A stretch of DNA of 64,000 nt, taken from NCBI RefSeq assembly GCF_037102585.1, contig NW_027043827.1:83018-147017 (forward strand). Reading direction: 5' to 3'. Origin of the DNA: Saccharomycopsis crataegensis (lineage: Eukaryota > Ascomycota > Saccharomycetes > Ascoideales > Saccharomycopsidaceae). The stretch's first letter is position 1. Every line of letters starts with the position of its first letter. The notes beneath the pieces were generated by a model. That model did not search any database. It was not told the DNA's origin and was given only the letters and a program-made list of their open reading frames with translations. Below, piece after piece: positions 32,801-42,126 of this stretch. The position numbers and the translations under genes were made by a program.

Positions 32801-34281
32801 CTCGAATCAATCGAGCCATAGCTAAAAGGACCACAAACATCCATATGCAACAATTCCAATGGTCTCTTAGGTTTAGAACCATGACCCAACTTTGGTTTTT
32901 GGACTGTTCCTTTAGCAGCAAGGCAACAGTCGCATCGAATAACAGCATTGTCACCCAAGATTTTCCCTTTAACAAGCTTAAACATTTTGTTAGCTTTCTG
33001 TAAAATATTAGCACTTGGGTGTCCGAGTCTTTGGTGCCAGAGACCACCCTTATCAATACTGTTAAAAGCAACACCATTAGCATCAGTAGATAATCTGTAA
33101 AGCCCATTCATCAGAGGATCCTTGGTACCAATAACCTTCATTTCCGGATACATTTTCACTTTGTTTCCTTCAAACAATAATTTCGCACCATTCAGAGTAG
33201 CCTTGGAAACTGAAATCAAGTTGGCTTTTGAGTCTGGAACATAATAAGCATCTTTGATTTCAATATTGGTATTATCACGTAATTTGAACTCCGCAGACCC
33301 AATACCTGCAACAGCAACACCACCGCCATCAATCCCGGAGATCTCTCCTCCAAACGGTCTGATCGTCTTGAACAAGCTCTTATTGTTTAAGATATGTTGC
33401 GAGGCACCTGAATCAAAATACACCCTGGAGTTGTTACCATGCATTCCCATAAATGCATACCACGATGGTGACGGATTCCTACCATCGCCAATTAATTTCT
33501 CTCTCTTAGGAGCCTTGCAATCTCTTCTGAAATGTCCAGGCTTCCCACAATTGAAGCACTTGTATTGCTTCTTGGTGGCGAAAACCGGTTCCGGACTCTC
33601 AATACTAGTAGACGCAATACTTTTATCTCCAATGATCTCTCTTGTTAAATCCTGAACAAGACCGAGGTCAACATTACCAATAGTTCTGCCATTTCTGGAC
33701 TCGTAGGCTGTCATGACTTCTCTAGAGAGGCTATTACCGAAACCAGCCTTCTGGCCCAAACCCAAGAACAATGCACAAAGCACAGTGCTTCCGTCCAATT
33801 TACCAACAGTGTTCTTGAAATGATTAAAAGCATCAATAAAGTGTTCCACTTTTCCTTCTTTAGTTTTCAACCATTTGTTGTCCATTAAATCACAAATAAT
33901 ACCCACAGCATTGGTAACAGTCAAAGTACCATAGGCCTCCTTGAGAAACATAAACAAGTTTCTGCCGGTACCATCGAATTCCGAGGCCTTAGTCAAAGCA
34001 GCGCCAGTGATACTGTTAAAGACAACCGTAGAGATAATTTCATCCATAGTAGCAACCAATTGAGCAACTTCGTTTGAGTCTTCCAGACCGTCAGTTCCGG
34101 TCTCTCCATTGATCAAATAAGCATATAACCCAAGACCTTTCATCTTCATCTTGACACTGATCAATGTGAACCAATCATAGAAGTTTGATGAACCTTTCAA
34201 CTTTTCATCAGCAGCAAACGAAGTAAGAGCATTTGAACTCATAACCTGTTGAAGTTTTGTAACCCTAGTTACAGTAGTCAT
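29896..34281 (-). pseudogene. Family-2 copia Gag-Pol with one in-frame TAA
   Basis: Start ATG at 34281 inside the LTR (MTTVTRVTKLQQVMSSNALTS). Gag, CCHC CFNCGKPGHFRRDC, protease DSGAS and the integrase zinc site with the first catalytic Asp (HMDVCGP) are followed by a TAA at 32674-32676, where family 1 has a Ser codon (MFKSQGKEF). The same frame continues with RTDNGGEF, the integrase Glu, reverse transcriptase (YVDDLL) and RNase H to 29896. One base change inactivates an otherwise complete polyprotein. Confidence 0.92.
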
Positions 34282-34648
34282 TACCAATAACAAATACTAT
34301 CAAACTATCCTTGTTATTATTCTTATTCTTCTTGACTAACTAACTATTTAAATAACAAAATATAAACTCAAACTATGGGGAGAGGCCCCATATTTATAAT
34401 AAGACCAATATATATGATTTGTAATCATACATCCATCTAGAACATTCTAGATGATTAATCATATGCACAATGACTAATTATTAGGCTGAGTCATAATCAC
34501 ATGCAGATTATATATTGCTCAGCCATGGTAAATAAACCGTCTTATCCGAGACTCGAACCCAGGATCTATTCAACACATTGATACCCGTGTTAACCGTTGA
34601 GCCATCTGTACAAAACCCAATATATGACTTTGGATTGTCAACTCAACT
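34247..34648 (-). repeat. Family-2 LTR (5' LTR)
   Basis: 402 bp, nearly identical to 29487-29888, which indicates recent insertion. The last base is T, not A. It includes the A/B-box segment and the start of the Gag-Pol reading frame. Confidence 0.9.
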
Positions 34649-34689
34649 CAAGCTTCCCACGTCTTCCTTTAATTCTGCTTGGGTAGTGA

Positions 34690-35016
34690 CTAGGCCAGCC
34701 ACTGTTTTATTTCTGCTTGGGTAGTGACTAGGCCAGCCACTGTTTTATTTAAATCAATAACATTATCTCTGTCTTCGTGACGCTCCTTTTGCATACCAGT
34801 AGCTAAGTTAGTTAGGAGGGGAATTTGAGGCCGGATAGAATTTCGACGTGAATCACTCGTTTGTTTTTTCTTAAAATCAAGAACATGGTTCACCATTATT
34901 TGTTTAGAGGGTTGGGTGGTTGGAGATTCGGGACCTTCGGTGGGATCAGACGATGAAGACCCCTTGTGTTTAGTGTGTTTATATTCTTCTGAATCTAGAT
35001 ATAAAAGGGCTTTCAT
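34690..35016 (-). pseudogene. Unidentified gene fragment, broken by a 38-bp tandem repeat
   Basis: A 108-codon frame begins MKALLYLDSEEYKHTKHKG, has a Ser/Pro/Thr-rich middle and ends in a heptad-like stretch (VIDLNKTVAGLVTTQAEIK). A perfect 38-bp tandem duplication (34673-34710 and 34711-34748) shifts the frame near the end; with one copy the frame would run on toward the LTR. The family is not recognised. It could be an ORF1/Gag-like protein or a host gene cut by the copia element. Confidence 0.4.
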
Positions 35017-35279
35017 TTGTCATGAAAGGAAGAATAACTCGATCTTATCCGAAAAACTTTCTACTAGAAGTAGACTAACAAATAGATAAACCGATAACCA
35101 ACTTTGTAATGAATACTTCATCCAATCCTTCTGCCTCCAGCATCTAACGATGTTCAACACCAGGATAGTTCTGGTACAGCCAGTACATACCAACAGAATT
35201 TCTACAGTAACTGTCTATTTTTCATAAGGGTAAATAAGATAGCGCGGCAGTATAACAGATACTTACCCTCACTATATAT

Positions 35280-36088
35280 TCAAAGGTTAAATTGTACCGG
35301 ATAAAAAAACACACCCTGACCTCCTTTGTTGAGTTGGCAATCCAAAGTTATGTGGTTAGTCATTGTTCATGGAACCTTCTAGAGCTCATGGAACCTTCTA
35401 GAACTTATGGAACCTTCTAGAATTCCATGGAACATTCTAGAACCCATTGAGATTAATATAAATATGGGCCATGCCCCCCATAGTCTGAGTTTGTCCTTTA
35501 TATAATTTAGTTAGTTAAGAAGAATAAGAATAATAACAAGGATAGTTTGATAGTATTTGTTATTGGTAATGACTACTGTAACTAGGGTTACAAAACTTCA
35601 ACATCCTTTCCTCTTAGAAGGTGTTGAAGAGAAGTGCTCCGTAACGACTTCCCTGAATCCCATGACTTCCTTTCCATTCATCTCAATGATCTTTAAATCG
35701 TTAGATCCTTTTTTTGCTTTTTAGTTCTTAACCTTTTTTTGCTTTGTAGTTCTCAACCTTGTTAAGAGCTTCTTTGGAGAAGGCTTGCTCTTTTTTTTTT
35801 TTTTTTTCGTAGAGTTCTGCTAGTTTAGGATTAGGATAACCACATTCTACCAAATTAAAAAGAAGCTGTTTATGCTTTATTTCCAATGAAGGCCGATTCT
35901 TTGTCTTAGGTTTTTTTTTGAGCTAGTAACAGATTCTGGACTACTTCATGAGTATTTGGTGTATTTGACAGGGCTGGTCGAGCTATTGGCAGAATAAATG
36001 ACTGTTCTGACTCATTAGAACTATTGTTCACGTATCTTAACAAGAAGAAATCACTGATTTCATCAGCTTCAGATGCATCTTGAGACAT
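35280..36088 (-). pseudogene. Unidentified gene split by a chimeric LTR and frameshifts
   Basis: ATG at 36088 opens MSQDASEADEISDFFLLRYV and 60 codons, then a T-rich run shifts the frame. Later segments read SLEIKHKQLLFNLVECGY and NDLKIIEMNGKEVMGFREVV in other frames, with a duplicated Lys/Asn-rich stretch between them. The chimeric LTR (35327-35603) interrupts the tail, and the frame after it ends at about 35280. The pieces give a plausible but decayed protein of unknown family. Confidence 0.4.
35327..35603 (+). repeat. Complete family-1/family-2 chimeric solo LTR with target-site duplication
   Basis: 277 bp. TGTTGAGTTGGC and a U3 with four heat-shock repeats come from family 1. After TATATAATTTAG the R/U5 part comes from family 2 and ends CTTCAACA. 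Both flanks carry TCCTT (35322-35326 and 35604-35608), a perfect 5-bp duplication. The hybrid LTR was therefore part of an element that integrated. Confidence 0.95.
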
Positions 36089-36194
36089 AATCTTAGTTTA
36101 TTGAATATATTATTAAGTAGTTTATTTGAGTATTGTGCATGGGAAGAGCAAATTGTTATGTGAGATTTCGCGTCTTTTTTGTCTTTAACCGGGG

Positions 36195-36647
36195 TGTGAG
36201 AATTCTACAGGTCTACAAAGTACTTTAATATATATAAAGACGAAACAAACGCACTCACGTATAATGACAAACACTTTAGATAATAAAGTTAAATATAAGG
36301 ACAGTAGTAAGGACAAACAGCACGACACCTAGCAACCTTAAACCAATAATGGCTGCAAATATAATCTTGATAGCAACGACTATAATATTTATTAGTGGAG
36401 ATCTAATGATCTGGTTCGTAGTATATATGACCTACAGACCCCTTGATTGTAGGATCTCGAACTTGCGACAACAGAGCGCACTTTTATCAGAAGAAGTAAT
36501 TATTGTACATAGGTGTCCGACGTTTTTCTTGTCGGAAAAACATTGCTCCGCCATAGTACACAAAATCACATAAAGTACCCTTAAGTTAAGTGGTAGACAA
36601 AATCAAACTATTAGAGCTTGCACTTTACTTAAAGCTACATTTCAACA
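36195..36647 (-). repeat. Family-3 solo LTR with perfect target-site duplication
   Basis: 453 bp reading TGTTGAAATGTAGC...GAATTCTCACA on the minus strand. It is flanked by CGGGG on both sides (36190-36194 and 36648-36652). It shares only the TGTTGA start with families 1 and 2. No internal region of this family is present in the window. Confidence 0.92.
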
Positions 36648-36652
36648 CGGGG

Positions 36653-37159
36653 GCATTTGAATATGATGACTAATGATTTGCACAAGCTTATTATGTAAAT
36701 TCTTGCTAGAGTTCCCCGGAGCGGAAGTATGATCGTCCGTAGGTGCCGCATTGGAAGTGACGGATAAGTTATAGTTAGAGTTATCTCAGGACATTATGCA
36801 GTAATAATAATGAGTTGTTGCAAGTTAGATTGGGGGCTGAATGGTTTGTGTGTCGTTTATTCCAGCTTGGGATTGAATAATATCAGAGTTTGTGATAAGA
36901 CAAGTTTGGTCAAAATCGGATCCTCTCAACCGCGGCTCCCCTCCCACCAGTGGTAGGATATTATGCTTCAATATATAATTATTTAAATCTCTGAAGATCA
37001 ATCTTCTTCAGTATCAGGATTATTCTGATTGGCTTATTGGTAGTCTCCATGTAACATTTGATGACTACACACAAACCAGCTCATAGGTGCTTACAAAAAA
37101 ATTGGAGCTTTTAAATTTAAACACTCATGGTGTGTTAAAGAGATGAGTCTAGGTAAAAA
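36653..37159. other. Intergenic stretch without recognised genes
   Basis: About 500 bp between the family-3 LTR and tRNA-Gly. No ORF of note, repeat copy or RNA gene is recognised. Plus-strand A5 at 37155-37159 is the T-run terminator of tRNA-Gly. Confidence 0.5.
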
Positions 37160-37231
37160 TGCGCGAACCGGGAATCGAACCCGGCTCTGCTGCTTGGAAG
37201 GCAGCAATGCTAGCCACTACACCATTCGCGC
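37160..37231 (-). tRNA. tRNA-Gly (TCC)
   Basis: 72 nt. The GCGCGAA acceptor pairs with TTCGCGC, with discriminator A. The anticodon arm is CTGCCTTCCAAGCAG with TCC anticodon. The T-arm is CCGGGTTCGATTCCCGG. It has no intron, and a T5 terminator follows. Confidence 0.95.
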
Positions 37232-37244
37232 TCAATGATGTGTT

Positions 37245-37287
37245 TGTTACAATCAGTGTGCAAGGGCACACTAGATTCTGGAATCAA
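37245..37287 (+). repeat. TGTTAC-type LTR tip, 13 nt upstream of tRNA-Gly
   Basis: 43 bp beginning TGTTACAATCAGTGTG and ending TCTGGAATCAA. With one mismatch it is the same sequence as 57387-57429 upstream of tRNA-Thr. It contains the inverted repeat AGTGTG/CACACT. The TGTTA start, the placement by a tRNA gene and its occurrence at two loci suggest the tip of a second gypsy-like LTR family. Confidence 0.6.
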
Positions 37288-37332
37288 GTGACCAGAAATT
37301 ATTGGAAAAAAAAAAAATTTTTTAAAACCAAC

Positions 37333-39860
37333 ATGTCAAGTCCTGATAGTTATAAGAAACAAAGTATTAATTACTCAACTGATCCTACAAATGATCCCCC
37401 AAAGTCCTTTACTAGAGATTCATCCCCCTCCGTGGCTGATAATGTCGATATGTCTTCTCAAGGCGACCATCAAGGTCGTGACAACAAGAACGCTGAAATT
37501 CATGAAAACAGCGTCGAAAAACCACCGGAAAATGACGAAGATGAATCTTTTGACGATGAAAGTTCCAATTATGGAAGCGATTATTCTTCAAATGATTCAA
37601 GGGATGAGGAAAACGCGGTAGAAAACCCAAATCTGCCCGCCGCAACCCAAATTTATTCTTCGATTGCTAATCAAATCGATCCTGCATTATTAGGTAATCA
37701 ATCACCTAAGCACGCAACGGCCCCTCAACATGGAGAAGTTGAGGATGCGAACTTGGAACAAAAAAACACCAAAAAAAATGAAAAATCCTCCATAAACTCC
37801 GAAAAAAACGTAGAAAACTCCACTGAAAACCAATCTGAAAAAAACAAAAAACCCAAAAAACCCAAAACGCCTTTATTAGTTCCACCTCCGCCCGTTCCTT
37901 CGCCTCCGTTGTCGCTTCTACTCTTGCCCCAGAAGAAATGGAAAATTCTTCTACGACCACGGTCAACCCCTTTAATGGGAGGAAAGAAATCGACAGGGAA
38001 AATGACCCTCTTTTCCGAAAATTCGCTAACGCGTTTTACTGGCCTTTCCTCATCAAGGACCTCAAGTTCTACTACAGGGAAGTGTTGGAGCACTTCATTG
38101 AATGCTACAACAATAATGATCATATTTATCAATCTACACTGTATAAAATCCGTCCAGATGATCCAGACAGAATGATGGAATATCATAATACTTTGTTCAT
38201 TGTTGAGTACTTTAGCCAACAATCTAGAACAAAGATTGACATGGAAATGAAACGTCTTGCAGGTCTTACCACCAATGAAAAATTACAGCTCTTCAGACAA
38301 ATTTACAAATTGAACCAAGGTAATTTGCATTTCAAAATCCCAAAACCATTGATGCAAGGAAGCTCCGCAGAAATCCAATTGGCTCTCATTAAATTCGCTT
38401 TGATGGACCTAGCTAATCAACAACAACAGCTCCTTGAATCTGGGAACATCGAGGAAACTGAACGTCATCAAAGAACAAAATTGGAGTATGATTTAAGACA
38501 TTCCCAGGAAGTCATTTATATCAACTCTGATGAAAATGAAATTGTCATTCCTGGAAGTTTTTTCCCTGATTTCCCTCTGCCAGACGACAAATTCAAAAAA
38601 AGAAAAATATCATTCATCAATCATATCAATGAGTTTTTACAAATAAGCACTGAAACCACAACTTATAAACCCAAAATTGTGATTGACGAATATGTTGAAC
38701 GTCATTTTATTGAAATCGAAGTCCAAACTAGTAACAGAGATGCTTTAAACGACATATTGGAGTCCCACTTCCAACAACATAAGATCCCATACGATGCCTT
38801 TAATTTTGTTGATTTGCAAGCCTGCATAACATCTGACCCCTTCCAAAGAAATAGATTCTATGGTATGATAAACTTGGAAAAAGATACAGAACTACCAATT
38901 ATCTCATCCAAGATTTTGAAAATCAAACTCTTGACCCATTGTTTCCACTGTACTAGCTGTGGTTCCAGGAAGCATACCAAGTTCTCTTGTCCTGAGCGGA
39001 ACTGTATCATCTGTAAAAAACCAGGCCACATTGGACCAGAATGCCCAATTAAACGTCATTCTAAGAAAACCAAGATCACCCCACAAAAAGAATCCCTGAA
39101 TCAAAATGTTGCACATGAAGCAAATAGCTCCTTCAAAGTTGTTACTGGAAAGAAGAGAACCATTTTGAACAGAGACTCAAAACTACAACCAAACAGAAAG
39201 GACCGTTCCCAAAGACAAGTTCCAGATAAGCAGGTTGGGCAAAACCCATTCAATGTCTTAGCTGGAGATACTTCGGAATTGGATATTACGGAACCCGGCG
39301 TGGAAGCTGAAGGGAACAACACCAACCAGCCATCTCAAAAGACTGAGAAACCCCAAAAATCATCCACAAATACATCCCCATCATTTACCAGTTCCAATCC
39401 TACCCAACCAAGACATTCATCCCCAAAACCATTATCCCCAGTCTCATCCCCTTCAACCACAAAATCCAACACCATCTATTCTCAACATGACACCTCCCCA
39501 ATTCTCGTGCCAAAAACTCCAGCCAAGGAACCCTCCTCCACTCCTAACAAGAGTTCTCATAACCTGAGTTCTAAGACCCGGAGGACATCTCAAAATACAA
39601 CTGTTCACCAGAGCAACCAAGACCTGGAACGGCTGACTAAGGGAAACCTGAAAGCCGACAAACATGATGGAGAACCGGTAAATTTACTGGCTTTCCTCGA
39701 TGAACACTATTCAAGCAATGACGATGATGACTCAGATTATGAACCAGATGATCACCAGAGTGATCACATTGAAATTGACTCCCTGGATAATCCGAATGAT
39801 GATGATGATAATGACGATGATGAGCTGATATCAGATATCAGCATAAATGAATCCAATTAA
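37333..39860 (+). pseudogene. LINE-D ORF1 (Gag-like), one frameshift in an A-rich run
   Basis: Start ATG at 37333 (MSSPDSYKKQSINYSTDPTNDPP, the same N-terminal motif as LINE-B and LINE-F). The first frame runs through Asp/Ser-rich and Lys-rich segments. In the A-rich run near 37845-37875 the homology passes to another frame (SSTSARSFASVVAS, parallel to SRSYAQIASGS of LINE-B). This then continues through FRKFANAFYWPFLIKDLKF to the double zinc knuckle CTSCGSRKHTKFSC and CIICKKPGHIGPEC, a Ser/Thr/Pro-rich part and an acidic tail. Joined length is about 840 residues, like LINE-B. It stops 2 nt before ORF2. Confidence 0.85.
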
Positions 39861-39862
39861 TC

Positions 39863-40979
39863 ATGACTACCCATAAGAAATCCTTCAATCTAATATCTCA
39901 AAATATTCAGAGATATCATTTCACCTCCCAACATCACCTCTCCAAATACAACAAACAGCACATCCTTTTCTTTCAAGAACTTCCGAAAGACTGTGAGGCT
40001 TTGATCCGAAACTTCCATCAACATTCCTTTCATGTAAATAATTCCCCTTACCCCCGAGCGGCTATACTATTGAGAAATATCCCCTCCATGGGCACGGTAA
40101 TACTAAAAAATTTCATTTCCGATAAACTTGAGTCACATCTAACCGGATACCTTACTGATCTAGTAATATCTTGGAATGATGGCAAAACTCTATTATTATT
40201 GATAAACCTATACAACCCAACTGGACAACAAAAAGCCCAATTGACTATTCATTCCCAGTTGCACCAGCTACTCGGTGAGTTGTTGGGCCATTTGGCTATC
40301 AAATACCCAAACTCACACATCGAAATAGTGGTTGGAGGAGATTTCAACAATATCTTAGAAATTCCAAAATCAAAAAAAAATAAAAAAATTCTGAAACATC
40401 TAAAAAAACTAAACGATTTCATTGAATGCTTCAATCTCAAAGACGCTTTCTACCTCCTGCTGTCCAAAGGTCTCCCTTCCACTAACCGAGCCTCAAACGG
40501 TAAAAATCGTCGCTTAGATCGATTTTATATTTCTGAGGGTTTGTTGGAGAATACTGCTCTTAGCCAGACAAATACCCTTGGTACTATTTCCACACATGAC
40601 GAAATTAGCATCAAATTTGCCCTCTCCTTTAATTTAGTGCAACTAGGACCAAAGCGTTTCAAATTGCACAACCAACTAATACCATTTATTGCTAACTCCA
40701 AGAAGTTATCACAATTGCCATCCATATCCCATTTGATTGCAGAGATCCGACTGTTAGCACCACTAACAAAAACGGCATTGAACTCTCTCCAACGCAGTGA
40801 CCCATCTATTTTACCTGACCCTTATGAAAGATTGAACTCTGTTTTTAAACAGAACCCAAACACAAATCCAATTGATGCTTTTGTCATTGCTGGAGATAGG
40901 AAACTCACCGATATTCAAGATTTATTGGCCCATGCCACGTCCTATTACAAGGACATTTTTTCGGCTAAAGACTACCATG
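39863..40979 (+). pseudogene. LINE-D ORF2, N-terminal endonuclease part
   Basis: ATG at 39863 starts an AP-endonuclease-like domain with SQNIQRY, FFQELP, GGDFNNIL, RRLDRFYIS and STHDEISI, the metal-binding and catalytic motifs of L1-type LINE endonucleases. The frame is intact to SYYKDIFSAKDY, where a family-1 LTR begins at 40980. The reverse transcriptase is missing. The ORF1 stop and this start are separated by 2 nt, suggesting re-initiation. Confidence 0.88.
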
Positions 40980-41337
40980 TGTTGAGTTGGCAATCCAAAG
41001 TTATGTGGTTAGTCATTGTTCATGGAACCTTCTAGAACTCATGGAACCTTCTAGAACTTATGGAACCTTCTAGAACTCATGGAACCTTCTAGAATTCCAT
41101 GGAACATTCTAGAGCTTATGGAACCTTCTAGAATTCCATGGAACATTCTAGAGCTTATGGAACCTTCTAGAACCCATTGAGATTAATATAAATATGGGCC
41201 ATGCCCCCCATAGTCTGAGTTTGTCCTTTATATAATTTAGATAGTTAACAAGTAAAACAAGTATAACAAGGGAATAAATATTATTGAATATTATTGTTAT
41301 CAATGTCTTTTGTAACTAGAGTTACAAAACTACAACA
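40980..41337 (+). repeat. Solo family-1 LTR with eight heat-shock repeats
   Basis: 358 bp with TGTTGAG/CAACA ends. It holds eight TCTAGA-centred heat-shock repeats (about 41021-41172), the largest array among the plus-oriented LTRs. The flanks (CCATG and CTTTG) do not match. LINE-D ORF2 5' sequence lies on its left and LINE-A ORF2 3' sequence on its right, so it probably marks a deletion by recombination between two LTR insertions. Confidence 0.9.
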
Positions 41338-41880
41338 CTTTGAAAACATACACATATTCCACTTAGGTGCTGAACAATTTTTTTACCAACATAGAAAATG
41401 TCACTATTGCGGGCTCGAAACCGTCTCTCAAGACCAACAACATGAATCACCAGAACTCCAAGTCAAGATCAAAATGACCCATTTCCTAATTCAATGCCCA
41501 TTATCAACCGAGTTATGGTCAAGATTGAAAATCCCAATTCCATTAGCATGGAATAACTTAATCGCTCCCAATCATTCAGAATCAACAATCAAAAAGATCG
41601 ACCGCTACCTATGCTATCAACGCAAACTCTCACGCCTAAGATATCATAACCAAATTGATTGGAACACATCAATTAACAACTTGATTTATATCATTACTAC
41701 TGGGAGCTGAATAGTCGATCAAAACAAAAAAGAAAAAAAAATTAACAAAAACAATAACAAAAAAAACATTTTATTTAAATACTAATAATTATCACTAAAG
41801 GGTTTTTCACCATATGATATGGTTTTCCCTAACATATATAATGAGCATTAGCTTATAAGATTTTACATAGATATATATAA
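41338..41880 (+). pseudogene. LINE-A ORF2 C-terminus and 3' UTR
   Basis: Codons from FENIHIFHLGAEQFFYQHRKCHYCG to the stop after YIITTGS (41708-41710) keep the zinc motif CHYC...MTHFLIQCPL in frame. The 3' UTR (41711-41880) has the hairpin at 41799-41830 and stops at TATATAA, where the LINE-B tail begins in the opposite orientation. It may be the distal end of LINE-D, with the middle deleted at the intervening LTR. Confidence 0.85.
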
Positions 41881-41976
41881 TTTTTTTTTTTTTAAAGACA
41901 AAATTCAATATATTAATTAATTATATAACTATATATCTCATAAACTATCTAATGTAGTTTGAAAATTAAAGTGTTA

Positions 41977-42005
41977 AGGGAAAACCATTAATGGTGAAAA
42001 ACCCT
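41977..42005 (-). other. LINE-B 3' UTR hairpin
   Basis: The minus strand reads AGGGTTTTTCACCAT, TA, ATGGTTTTCCCT. The inner ACCAT/ATGGT and outer AGGG/CCCT segments can pair. Copies lie at 21860-21888 and 48306-48334. LINE-A has the same architecture with a CATAT/ATATG-extended core at 21661-21692, 27300-27331 and 41799-41830. It may be a recognition site for the LINE reverse transcriptase. Confidence 0.6.
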
Positions 42006-42126
42006 ATTATTGAGAAAAAATGTTTTTATGCGTTTTTAAGGTTTTTAATTGTTGTTTTTTTTTTGATTTTATTTTTTTTTTTGATTTTATTTTCTTGTTT
42101 TTCCCCACCTATTTTTTCTTCTCCGC

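Larger units (their letters stand above)
29487..34648 (-). mobile_element. Family-2 copia element, full length with one nonsense codon
   Basis: LTRs at 29487-29888 and 34247-34648 flank Gag-Pol. The 5' LTR ends CAACT instead of CAACA, and the flanks (CTGTC and CAAGC) do not form a target-site duplication. The PBS is the same initiator-tRNA anticodon-arm site as in family 1. Family 2 is a sister of family 1: the internal regions align throughout, while the U3 regions are unrelated. Confidence 0.9.
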
